From DATCRE01 sp964235605 (GTDB lineage Bacteria > Bacteroidota > Bacteroidia > Cytophagales > Cyclobacteriaceae): a stretch of 28,418 nt of DNA. Positions 7,896 to 15,987 of this stretch are shown here, in pieces; position 1 is the first letter of the stretch; every line of letters begins with the position of its first letter. The position numbers were made by a program, and so were the translations under genes. The DNA lies in NCBI GenBank assembly GCA_964235605.1, contig CAXSCR010000059.1, forward strand, positions 1-28,418, in the 5' to 3' direction. Below the pieces are notes generated by a model. That model made no database searches, was not told where the DNA came from, and was given only the letters and a program-made list of their open reading frames with translations.

Positions 7896-9578
7896 CTATC
7901 CTACAAATTCAGTTACCATTTCAAATAGCTGTTTTTCATTAAATGGTTTTTGCAGGTGTCCATTCATGCCCGAATCTTTACTCCTTTGTTGGTGATCACT
8001 ATATGCATTTGCTGTGACGGCTACAATGGGCTTTAGATAATTTAATTTCCTGATTTCGATAGAAGTATTGTATCCATCAATCTCAGGCATTTGAATATCC
8101 ATTAATATTATATCGTAATCATTACTTTTTTCCTTTACTAAGTTGATCGCGTCAAATCCATTCTCAACGATAGTAACATCAGCACCAAATTTACGGAGCA
8201 TCTTTTTAGCTACCATCAGATTAACTTTGTTATCATCAACTATTAAAATTCGTAACAGATTTTTAAAGCATAACTTTTCAGTGTCCGGATTATCAGCAGG
8301 TTGAAAAGGCTGTTTCAAGTGAAGCGTAAAACTAAAGGCTGAGCCTAGGTTATTAACAACGTCAGTTGGGCTTAAAACCGTAATGTCTCCGCCCATTTGG
8401 AGTAGTAAATTCTTTACAATACTCAGCCCAAGACCCGTACCTCCGAACTTTCTTGTAACTGAATCGTCTGCCTGTGTAAAACTCTGGAAAACAGCATTTG
8501 CCTTTTCTTTTGGAACACCAATGCCACTGTCTTTTACAACGCCTTGAATTGTTACTTTGTCTTCTTTGCTTTCAATTAACGAAAGTGTAATTTCAATTGC
8601 TCCTTGTTCGGTAAATTTAATTGCATTGCTTACCAGGTTTGATAAGATCTGATTAATTCGGTTCGTATCACCAATTACTAATTTTGGAATTGTTTCGTCT
8701 ATATGGTAAGATAATGATAATCCTTTCTGTTCAGCCAAGAATTTGTATGGATGTAGATTGGCAGTCATTACATCAGCAAAATTGAAAACTATATTTTCAA
8801 AAGTTATTCTTCCGCTCTCAAGCTTACTAAAATCAAGAACGTCATTAATAAGCTTGGTTAGATTTTTTCCTGACGTACGAATGATCTCTAGATACTTTCT
8901 ATGCATCTTGTTTAGATTCTCACCCAACATGATTTCTGTTAATCCTAAAACACCATTTAACGGTGTGCGAATTTCATGACTCATATTAGCAAGAAACCGG
9001 CTCTTAGATACATTTGCAGCTTCGGCAAATTCTTTGGCTTTACGTAACTCTTCTTCTGCCTTTTTGCGTTCTGTTATGTCTTTTGCAACGATAAGGATAC
9101 CACTCTTTTGGTTGCCGTTATCATATAGTAGAGAAATTGAACTTGAAGTAGGAATAGTTGAACCATTTATAGTCTTTATGTAGAGTTCAACATTATTAAT
9201 GTTGTTTTGCTCATCTAAAGATTTTGCTACGTTGCTCTGTTGCTGCGTAAAGTTATCAGTGAAAAGAATAAAGGGTTTTCCAATCACTTCTTCTTTTGCA
9301 ACCCCCAACATTTCTATGGCAACATCGTTGCATGCTTGTATAATGAAATCTTGGTCTAAAACAAAGAGCATATCTACCACGCCCTTATAAATACTTTCTA
9401 AGTAGTTCTTGGAAACGGTGGAGGCTTTTAATTCTTCCTTGAGCATGTGGATACCTACTACTATGGCATCTAGCTCATCGTCATTCTTTGTGCGCTCGAT
9501 TTCATAATTAAAATTACCATTGGCAATTTCAAAAATCATCTTGCTTATGTGATCGATCCGGCTATTAATCTCTGCCAT
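7896..9578 (-). CDS. Hybrid histidine kinase (HAMP-like, PAS, HisKA, HATPase, REC)
   Basis: A 560-residue soluble hybrid kinase. Residues 1-50 look like a HAMP-type helix pair (MIFEIANGNFNYEIERTKNDDELD) although no membrane helix precedes it. Residues about 62-175 form a PAS domain (FVLDQDFIIQACNDVAIEMLG, ending in DITERKKAEEEL). HisKA carries H201 in ANMSHEIRTPLNGVLG. HATPase has NAIKFT, DSGIGVP and KFGGTGLGLSIV. The C-terminal receiver (about 440-560) has phospho-acceptor D494 in LMDIQMPEIDG and a conserved lysine in LQKPFN. The HAMP-like N-terminus without a membrane anchor is a little odd; an upstream membrane part is not visible in any frame. No Hpt protein is encoded nearby. Confidence 0.94.
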   Translation of the reverse strand: MAEINSRIDHISKMIFEIANGNFNYEIERTKNDDELDAIVVGIHMLKEELKASTVSKNYLESIYKGVVDMLFVLDQDFIIQACNDVAIEMLGVAKEEVIGKPFILFTDNFTQQQSNVAKSLDEQNNINNVELYIKTINGSTIPTSSSISLLYDNGNQKSGILIVAKDITERKKAEEELRKAKEFAEAANVSKSRFLANMSHEIRTPLNGVLGLTEIMLGENLNKMHRKYLEIIRTSGKNLTKLINDVLDFSKLESGRITFENIVFNFADVMTANLHPYKFLAEQKGLSLSYHIDETIPKLVIGDTNRINQILSNLVSNAIKFTEQGAIEITLSLIESKEDKVTIQGVVKDSGIGVPKEKANAVFQSFTQADDSVTRKFGGTGLGLSIVKNLLLQMGGDITVLSPTDVVNNLGSAFSFTLHLKQPFQPADNPDTEKLCFKNLLRILIVDDNKVNLMVAKKMLRKFGADVTIVENGFDAINLVKEKSNDYDIILMDIQMPEIDGYNTSIEIRKLNYLKPIVAVTANAYSDHQQRSKDSGMNGHLQKPFNEKQLFEMVTEFVG

Positions 9579-10096
9579 TTAAATGAGGTATAAAAAGTAA
9601 TTTACATTCACTTATAATACTCCAGCTTCTTAAAAGTAGCTAGTTGCATTTTTGAAATAGTGTGGTAAATAAATAAAAAAGTACATAAGAAGTATTACTA
9701 GACCATCTAAAAGTAATTATAAATGAACTTTAATACAACTAAGGGAATACCCTGAATATTCGGGTATGTATATTCTCCATTTCCTTAGTTTACTAAGAAT
9801 TATCCTTATGGGTAATTTCCTTAGTTATTTTGCTGATAGATATAGTTTCAAATCTAATCCTGCAAATTTCCGCTGAATAAGTGTTTTGTTGTAGCTGAAA
9901 GTCTTATTCGTTTTAATAGGAGGTACTGTAGATTGGTTTTTCTTATAAGTAACCTAATTGTTGCTTCCATCTATGTGCAAAATCGGTTTTGTTATTTATT
10001 AGTTAATCTTACACTTTGTCAGCGTAGCTTTTAAGTTACTATTTCTTGATCTCAATTTTAAGGCTGAAGTTCGCACATGTCGATGCGAAAATTACG
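9579..10096. other. 518-bp intergenic region with inverted and direct repeats
   Basis: No gene is evident. A near-perfect 21-bp palindrome lies at 9747-9767 (arms ATACCC/GGGTAT around GAATATTC with one extra T). It is nested within longer arms, AACTAAGG at 9737-9744 and CCTTAGTT at 9783-9790. The 11-mer TTTCCTTAGTT is repeated at 9780-9790 and 9816-9826. The region contains the promoter side of the hybrid kinase and the downstream side of the STAS-like gene. Confidence 0.6.
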
Positions 10097-10474
10097 TTAT
10101 CTGAATTTGTTTAACCACTCTAAAGCGTCTTTTGCGGAGGTGAAAAGCCTAGTAGGAATATGTGGCTTATTCACCATCATAAAAAAGTTGCCCATGATCT
10201 GGCTTACCGGAGATTTAATTAACAACGCACAAGCCGACATCATCTCTATCCCTTTTCCATTTGAAAATTCTTCTCTAGCTTCTCGATCAATAGACTTTAC
10301 TCTTGTAACATCTGCGAAAAAGGGAAATGATTTTCCCCCGCACATTGAAAGCCTAAAATCTATCATGTCGCGCGCTTTCGACTTAGTAACATCCGCTACT
10401 TTGTACTCGCTAAACATGACATTATCCTTGACCCAGAGCTTAATGTTTTCATTTTCAACAACAGAGTCGTTCAT
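10097..10474 (-). CDS. STAS/SpoIIAA-like protein (DUF7793-type)
   Basis: A 125-residue cytoplasmic protein without signal or membrane segment. It resembles the Bacteroidota family recently called DUF7793. The N-terminal strands are KLWVKDNVMFSEYKVADV, the central strand is KSFPFFADVTRVKSID, then AREEFSNGKGIEMMSACALLIKSPVSQIMGNFFMMVNKP and the final PTRLFTSAKDALEWLNKF. The fold is probably that of STAS/SpoIIAA anti-sigma antagonists. The role is unknown; such proteins are often near two-component genes, as here. Only 40 bp separate its start from the divergent 808-residue enzyme, so the two promoters must be close or overlap. The plus-strand open frame covering the same DNA (10077-10499) has no family signature and was not called. 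Confidence 0.82.
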   Translation of the reverse strand: MNDSVVENENIKLWVKDNVMFSEYKVADVTKSKARDMIDFRLSMCGGKSFPFFADVTRVKSIDREAREEFSNGKGIEMMSACALLIKSPVSQIMGNFFMMVNKPHIPTRLFTSAKDALEWLNKFR

Positions 10475-10514
10475 ATATAAAATAATGTTTCAACAGTAAT
10501 TTACGTAATTTCCT

Positions 10515-12941
10515 ATGGCAAAAACAAGACATAATAATCTTCTTGACACAATCGATGATATTATTACCAATGCCAAACAAAAAGGCATTGTTCACCTCTA
10601 TTCGGAAGATAAAGTTCTTACAGGGAAAACCCTTACCATTAATGGAAAGCTATTAACCCACTTCGGTACGTGTGGATATTTAGGGCTTGAACAAGACATA
10701 CGCCTAAAGTTGGCGGTCGTTGACGCAGTAATGAGCCTGGGAACGCAGTTTCCGATGTCTAAAACATATGTGTCGAATAGTTTATATACCAAACTAGAAA
10801 GCTCTCTAGAGGAAATGTATGGCTATCCGGTAATTGTTACTAAGAATAGCACACTGGGACACATTACGGTAATACCGTCAATTATTAGAGACGAGGATGC
10901 CGTCATTCTTGATCAGCAAGCGCATGCATCTATACAAAGCGCTGTACAACTTTTAAAGCCAAAAGGCATCAGGGTAGAGATAGTCAGGCATAATAGGCTC
11001 GATTTACTAGAAGAGAAGGTTAAAGAATTAGGTAATAAGTATAAGCGAATTTGGTACATGGCCGATGGGGTATATTCCATGTATGGCGATTTTGCACCAC
11101 TGAAAGAAATGGTAGCCCTCGCAGAAAAGTATGAACAACTCCATTTATATGTAGATGATGCTCATGGTATGAGTTGGTCAGGTCCTCATGGTGCCGGATA
11201 TTCAATGGGCCAGATTGGTATGCATCCCAAAATGATTCTTTGTGCTACTTTGGGTAAGAGCTTTGGCGTAACAGGTGGTTGTATTGTTATTCCTGATGAA
11301 GAATTAAGAAGGCGTGTTAGGGTTTTTGGCGGTCCGTTAACTTTCTCCGTGCAGATGGAGCCACCAATGGTAGCAGCAGCTATAACTTCTGCGCAAATTC
11401 ATTTGTCTGATGAAATTTATGATATGCAAAAAGAGTTGGCTGTTAAAGTAGCGTATTGCAATGATCAAATAAGAAAGACAACATTACCACTGGCTGTTGA
11501 AAATGAAGCACCCATTTTCTTTATTGGTACGGGTATGCCGGTAACCGGATATAATTTCGTCGAGCGATTGATGAAGGAAGGTTACTATGTAAATTTAGGC
11601 GTCTTCCCTGCGGTGCCTGTTAAAAATACAGGTGTTAGATTTACCATCTCACGCCATAACTCAATGGAAGATATAAAGGGCCTTGTAGAGGCTATGGACT
11701 ATCATCATAGCAAAGCACTAGCAGATGAAGGATATACTCCAAATGAAGTAAGAGCATCATTTAAACTTCCGTTGTTGGCCGAAGAAAAAGTGCAACAAGT
11801 TATCGAAGCTAAACCAGGCCTTACTGTTGAACATCACACCACAATCAATGCATTCAATGAACAGGAATGGAATAGACTAATTCCTGACATGTCATTAGAC
11901 TATAAAGGAATTGCTTTAATTGAAGAAGCATTTTCAGGTAATGCTTTACCCGAAGAAAATTGGAACTTTCATTACATTTTAATACGTGATGAAAATAATA
12001 ACCCAGTGTTGGCAACATTTCTTACAGCAGCATTATGTAAAGATGATATTTTTGCTGAGCCTTCTGTATCAATGCAAATCGAGGAGGAGAGAAAGACAAA
12101 TCCATACCACCTCACTTCCCGAGCACTTATCCTAGGGTTTCTTATTACCGAGGGAACGCATTTCTATCTTGACAAGAAATCAAAGTATTGGAAAGAGGCT
12201 GTTTCTTTACTGCTAGAAAAACTTAATGTGATTCAAGACACAGAGAAAACGGTATCTACCTATTTGCGCGATTTTGACGATAACGATAATGATCTAAAAG
12301 ATTTCTTAACGGGGCGTGGTTTTGTAAAAGTTGATTTGCCAGAGTCTTGCTCTATTGAGCGATTAAGCTGGAAAAATACGGAAGAGTTCGTGCAGCAATT
12401 AACACCACGATCACGTCGGCATATCCGTTATGATGTATTGAAATACGAACACTACTTTGATGTTGAAGCTAAAAGTAGGATTAAACAAAGTGAGATAGAC
12501 CATTATAAAAAATTATTCTTTAACGTGAAGGCAAATAATTTCGCCATCAATGTTTTCAATTACCCTGACAAGTTTTTTAATCTTATCGCAACTAGTGGTA
12601 ATTTTGAGTTTGTTTCACTTCGAATCAAAACAGAATTTGGTGAAACACCCGAGCCAATAGCAGTTGCCTTTAATTACCGAAGTGAAACAGGTGCCTATAC
12701 TTTCTTGCTCGTTGGTATGAATTACGATTATCTTGCAAAATATAATATTTACAGACAGACAATTTTCCGTACGGTATGTCGTGCTAGTGAATTGGAGTAT
12801 CCAAAGTTGAGGCTAGGAATTTCGGCTACAATAGAAAAGCGTAAATTCGGCTCTTCTGTTACACCTAAAATAGCTTATGTACAGGCTGTCGATAATTTTA
12901 ATATGGAATTAATCCATCAGTTTGTAGTGGCGCAGAAATAA
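10515..12941 (+). CDS. Bifunctional PLP-dependent alpha-oxoamine synthase-like / GNAT acyltransferase fusion
   Basis: An 808-residue protein with two catalytic modules. Residues about 1-405 form a fold-type I PLP enzyme of the alpha-oxoamine synthase family (serine palmitoyltransferase, BioF, KBL, ALAS, cysteate acyltransferase). Marks are FGTCGYLGLEQD, YVDDAHGMSWSG (D214, D215, H217), the Schiff-base lysine K248 in LCATLGKSFGVTGG and R375 in GVRFTISRHN, which in the family binds the amino-acid carboxylate. Residues about 440-808 have two GNAT/FemAB-like parts: NNPVLATFLTAAL, then SRRHIRYDVLKYEHYF and EPIAVAFNYRSETGAYTFLLVGMN. Family members condense an amino acid with an acyl thioester. The fused acyltransferase could then N-acylate the product, as in ceramide or sulfonolipid formation; that is inference. 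The substrate is unknown. Confidence 0.88.
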   Translation: MAKTRHNNLLDTIDDIITNAKQKGIVHLYSEDKVLTGKTLTINGKLLTHFGTCGYLGLEQDIRLKLAVVDAVMSLGTQFPMSKTYVSNSLYTKLESSLEEMYGYPVIVTKNSTLGHITVIPSIIRDEDAVILDQQAHASIQSAVQLLKPKGIRVEIVRHNRLDLLEEKVKELGNKYKRIWYMADGVYSMYGDFAPLKEMVALAEKYEQLHLYVDDAHGMSWSGPHGAGYSMGQIGMHPKMILCATLGKSFGVTGGCIVIPDEELRRRVRVFGGPLTFSVQMEPPMVAAAITSAQIHLSDEIYDMQKELAVKVAYCNDQIRKTTLPLAVENEAPIFFIGTGMPVTGYNFVERLMKEGYYVNLGVFPAVPVKNTGVRFTISRHNSMEDIKGLVEAMDYHHSKALADEGYTPNEVRASFKLPLLAEEKVQQVIEAKPGLTVEHHTTINAFNEQEWNRLIPDMSLDYKGIALIEEAFSGNALPEENWNFHYILIRDENNNPVLATFLTAALCKDDIFAEPSVSMQIEEERKTNPYHLTSRALILGFLITEGTHFYLDKKSKYWKEAVSLLLEKLNVIQDTEKTVSTYLRDFDDNDNDLKDFLTGRGFVKVDLPESCSIERLSWKNTEEFVQQLTPRSRRHIRYDVLKYEHYFDVEAKSRIKQSEIDHYKKLFFNVKANNFAINVFNYPDKFFNLIATSGNFEFVSLRIKTEFGETPEPIAVAFNYRSETGAYTFLLVGMNYDYLAKYNIYRQTIFRTVCRASELEYPKLRLGISATIEKRKFGSSVTPKIAYVQAVDNFNMELIHQFVVAQK

Positions 12942-13037
12942 TAATAAAAGCAATAACATATGTCTATGATATTTCCTTGCGAAAAACCCTGTTTAACCGT
13001 GAGTTGATCAAACTTTAAATCTTGTGAATTGACTTTT

Positions 13038-13175
13038 ATGGAATTGACTATAGATATAATAATAATCAATACTCAATGTAATAAGGAAGACTTACTAGAC
13101 CGGGCGATCATGTTGTTTAACCCCATATTGACACAACAAATGGATCTTAATTTACTGAATCCAAACGACAAATAA
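13038..13175 (+). CDS. Possible small protein of 45 residues
   Basis: A 45-codon frame from ATG 13038 to TAA 13175 lies in the gap after the fusion enzyme. It translates to an acidic-polar peptide with MELTIDIIIIN at the start and CNKEDLLDRAIMLFNP in the middle. There is no signal peptide, no family match and no clear ribosome binding site. The 288-bp gap otherwise has no gene. It may be chance. Confidence 0.25.
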   Translation: MELTIDIIIINTQCNKEDLLDRAIMLFNPILTQQMDLNLLNPNDK

Positions 13176-13229
13176 AGTATGATTTGCCCATTATAACCCC
13201 GTGCAGTAACATCAAGGTTTTTAGGCCAA

Positions 13230-14480
13230 CTACATTGCTTTATTTTTATTTATTTGTGTTTGCGCAACGTCTAGATTGATAGAGTACATCATAAATACAG
13301 TGATTATCATAGCAGCCACAACTACATAGCCAAGGATATCATAATTTTTAAGTACACCACTGTCAGTTTGAACCACGATAAGGCCAGCGATGAGCGAAGC
13401 AAAGCCTCCAGAAAGTTGTTGAATGGATGAATTTATACCCATAAAGGCACCGCGGTCACGGGGTTCAGGAATAGCAGTCATCAGTGCTGATGAAGGTATC
13501 ATTCGTGAAAAAATACCTATGAATAATAAAACATTTAAAATAATAACAAGCCAAAGTGGGGTGACTCCCAGATTGCAATAGATCAACACCATTATAATAC
13601 TTAAGAATGTGCCGATGACGAACATATTGTATTTTCCAATGATGTCACTATAGCGGCCTATCAAAGGGCCAGTAAGCATAGAAAAGACGCCTGTTACCAT
13701 ATACACCATGGGTAATTGATCTAATGAAAGGCCTAGGTTGTGTACGCTGAATGCGCTTCCAAATGGCATCAGCATAAAGCCCCCAGTGGCCAGCAACGTT
13801 GTGGCAGCAAAAGCGCGTAGATATTTAGGCTGAGAAATTGTTTTACTTAGGTGTTGTAATGCACTATGCTCTGACTGAATTTTTAAATGGGCATCGATTG
13901 GTTCCATATACATGAAAATGACTATTCCCACTAGAACACTCAAGGCCACAATCATTATGAAAGGGGAGTGCCACCCCAGGTGATTAGCGAGATATAACCC
14001 AATAGGAATGCCCATTACTTGACTTGATGCAAAAGCCATTTGAACAAACCCCATAACACGACCACGAACCTCGAGACTAAAAAGATCAGTTATGATGGCA
14101 AAGCTTACTGAGCTTATAACACCACCAAAGATGCCTGTAACAATTCTCGCTACTAGCAGGAAGTTATAATCTTGCGCTAGACCGCATAGTAAAGTCCCAA
14201 TTATGAAGCCACTGTAAAAGAATAGTAATATTTTTTTACGATCGAACCGGTCTGCGAATCCTGCAGCTAGCAAACCTGATACTCCGGCGCTAAATGCATA
14301 GGCAGATACCACTATACTAAATTGTGCTGTTGTTATCTTTAACTCTAACATAAGTTGTGCACCTAAGGGAGACAGCACCATAAAATCTAAAACAACTGTG
14401 AATTGCAGAACAGCAAGTATGACAATGATAAATGTTTGATATGTATTAAAAGCTTTATTTTTAGCTGTAGGTTCCTCCAT
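13230..14480 (-). CDS. MFS transporter, AraJ/Bcr-like drug efflux type
   Basis: A 416-residue inner-membrane protein with about twelve helices. The helix 2-3 loop carries the MFS motif A as GFADRFDRKKILLF. The first helices read VVLDFMVLSPLGAQLM and FSIVVSAYAFSAGVSGLLA, the pattern of the proton-driven efflux (DHA1/AraJ) group. Helix 5 has the GIPIGLYLANHLGW antiporter-type segment, and a second motif-A-like GPLIGRYSDIIGKY lies between helices 8 and 9. It probably exports drugs or a metabolite; the substrate is unknown. It stands alone with a 12-bp palindrome 74 bp upstream. Confidence 0.92.
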   Translation of the reverse strand: MEEPTAKNKAFNTYQTFIIVILAVLQFTVVLDFMVLSPLGAQLMLELKITTAQFSIVVSAYAFSAGVSGLLAAGFADRFDRKKILLFFYSGFIIGTLLCGLAQDYNFLLVARIVTGIFGGVISSVSFAIITDLFSLEVRGRVMGFVQMAFASSQVMGIPIGLYLANHLGWHSPFIMIVALSVLVGIVIFMYMEPIDAHLKIQSEHSALQHLSKTISQPKYLRAFAATTLLATGGFMLMPFGSAFSVHNLGLSLDQLPMVYMVTGVFSMLTGPLIGRYSDIIGKYNMFVIGTFLSIIMVLIYCNLGVTPLWLVIILNVLLFIGIFSRMIPSSALMTAIPEPRDRGAFMGINSSIQQLSGGFASLIAGLIVVQTDSGVLKNYDILGYVVVAAMIITVFMMYSINLDVAQTQINKNKAM

Positions 14481-14553
14481 GATGGTAAGCGTCTTTTAAA
14501 ATTTAGGTAACTATTTTTTGTAATTAGTATAACCACTTGGTTTACGTGATTGG

Positions 14554-14565
14554 CACTTGCAAGTG
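14554..14565. promoter_or_regulatory. 12-bp palindrome upstream of MFS gene
   Basis: CACTTGCAAGTG is a perfect palindrome 74 bp before the MFS start at 14480. Its place and symmetry suit a repressor operator, but no regulator gene is adjacent and no second copy was noticed. Confidence 0.3.
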
Positions 14566-14664
14566 TATAGGTTTGGAAAGTAATATAACCATTATCTCAA
14601 TTACTACCTAAATTATCTTGCTCTGACATTGAACGGAATGTGTAGCTGAATATTTAATATAAAA

Positions 14665-14862
14665 TTAAAAGAGCTGTTCCCTGCGAACACCTTTCACAAT
14701 CAAAAACACACCAAATACCAGGAACAAGACTAGCATACTGGCAGTGATTATTGGAGAGAAGCATAATGTTTTACCAGTTCTATAGTTTTCGTTAGCCGCC
14801 AAACTTTGCTGCGCAGTAATGACGATAATGAACAGGCCAGCAATGGTTTTCAAGTTAAACAT
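14665..14862 (-). CDS. Small membrane protein, unknown function
   Basis: A 65-residue frame. Residues 1-22 look like a Sec signal peptide (hydrophobic GLFIIVITA, then QQSLA as cleavage site). A short hydrophilic piece (NENYRTGKTLCFSP) is followed by a membrane helix ITASMLVLFLVFGVFLIVKG and a basic tail RREQLF. The signal and helix pattern favours a real gene over chance. I do not recognise a family. It stands alone, about 180 bp from each neighbour. Confidence 0.55.
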   Translation of the reverse strand: MFNLKTIAGLFIIVITAQQSLAANENYRTGKTLCFSPIITASMLVLFLVFGVFLIVKGVRREQLF

Positions 14863-15046
14863 ACGTTGTAAATAAGTAATATGTAATCATGATCACTGAA
14901 CAGGTCGTTTCGATGGATGTTGAAATTATGGATTAAGTACTTAACATACCCACGCTATTTGAACGAAACTAATGGATGTAAGATTAGCATAACTTAGGCA
15001 ACATACTGAAGGTAGCGCATTGCATCTATAGCCAAGCAAATCATAA

Positions 15047-15982
15047 TTAATTAAAGTAAGGCTTTGATGCGAAAATTGGAGCTAGGTATTTTTTGGTAAA
15101 GAAGGTCACACCATCAGAGTTAAGGTGATGATGGTCGTAATAGTACGCAGGAATTAAAACACTTTCTGAAAAATCATAGTAGGCTATGTTATGTTTCTCT
15201 TGCATTTTTTTACAGAATTCCATGGTTTCATTATGGCCCTTCCACTTACCAAACAATGCTGGCGGAATAATGAATATAACAAATGAATTGTTTGCCTTAG
15301 CCGCTTCAATAGTCATTTCTACGCGGTTGCAGTTCTTTGTGAATATAGATAAGTTTTCGCCTTCTAAGTAAGCTAATCTAAAACCAGCATTAACTACCGC
15401 CGTATCTAACTTTAGAAGTTTTACTGTGTTTGCCTTTGAGCGTAGCGGATAATGAAATAACCACTTCGGATGTAGTTTGCTGCTTACATATTGAATAAGC
15501 CTTCCTGATTTGTTTATAACACCTTTATAGTTGTAATACTGTCTAAAAAAATCAAAGTCAAATGGTTCGAGTAAAAATGTACTAGTTGCTGTATTGAAAT
15601 ATTCGCCGTATAACAGTGGTGGTGAAAGTACATACACAATGGTATCAATCTTTACATTTTTTGAATAATAGTATTCTAAATAGAATTGCTGGTCATTAAC
15701 ACCGCAAGAAGAATATCCTTGTCCAAGGTTAAGTACTTTCTTATTTAGGATGTCTTCAACCCGAAGCTGGTTTTCATCACGTGAAAAATTTCGTGCGTGA
15801 GAGATTCCTAAAAATGCAATATCATAATGGGCGTTCTCTTTTAGGAATAGCGTGTTACTTTCAGTTTGCCAATTTTCGAAATTTCTATTTTTAACAAGCG
15901 CTGTACTTCCTATAACTAGTAGTATTGTTATAATTGGTGTAATAACAGTGATGAGAATAACGTTGCGTATAAATCTTTTCAT
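15047..15982 (-). CDS. SGNH-hydrolase-like protein partnered with MBOAT
   Basis: A 311-residue protein with one N-terminal membrane anchor (residues 7-29) and a periplasmic-facing domain. SGNH-type marks are the block-I-like S61 in FLGISHARN and the terminal D283-x-x-H286 in YYDHHHLNSDG; the block III/IV residues are less clear. KVLNLGQGYSSCGVNDQQF and IDTIVYVLSPPLLYGEYF are typical of the DUF1574/AlgX-like branch. Such proteins transfer acetyl groups passed through the membrane by an MBOAT partner onto cell-surface polymers. Its start is only 5 bp after the MBOAT stop, so the pair form an operon. Confidence 0.8.
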   Translation of the reverse strand: MKRFIRNVILITVITPIITILLVIGSTALVKNRNFENWQTESNTLFLKENAHYDIAFLGISHARNFSRDENQLRVEDILNKKVLNLGQGYSSCGVNDQQFYLEYYYSKNVKIDTIVYVLSPPLLYGEYFNTATSTFLLEPFDFDFFRQYYNYKGVINKSGRLIQYVSSKLHPKWLFHYPLRSKANTVKLLKLDTAVVNAGFRLAYLEGENLSIFTKNCNRVEMTIEAAKANNSFVIFIIPPALFGKWKGHNETMEFCKKMQEKHNIAYYDFSESVLIPAYYYDHHHLNSDGVTFFTKKYLAPIFASKPYFN

Positions 15983-15987
15983 ATGAA

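Noticed and set aside
9770..9881. 36-codon plus-strand frame in the 518-bp gap
   Set aside because: Covers the repeated TTTCCTTAGTT region, with no family match or ribosome binding site.
10077..10499. 140-codon plus-strand open frame opposite the STAS-like gene
   Set aside because: No family signature. The minus-strand frame over the same DNA has clear STAS/DUF7793-type features.
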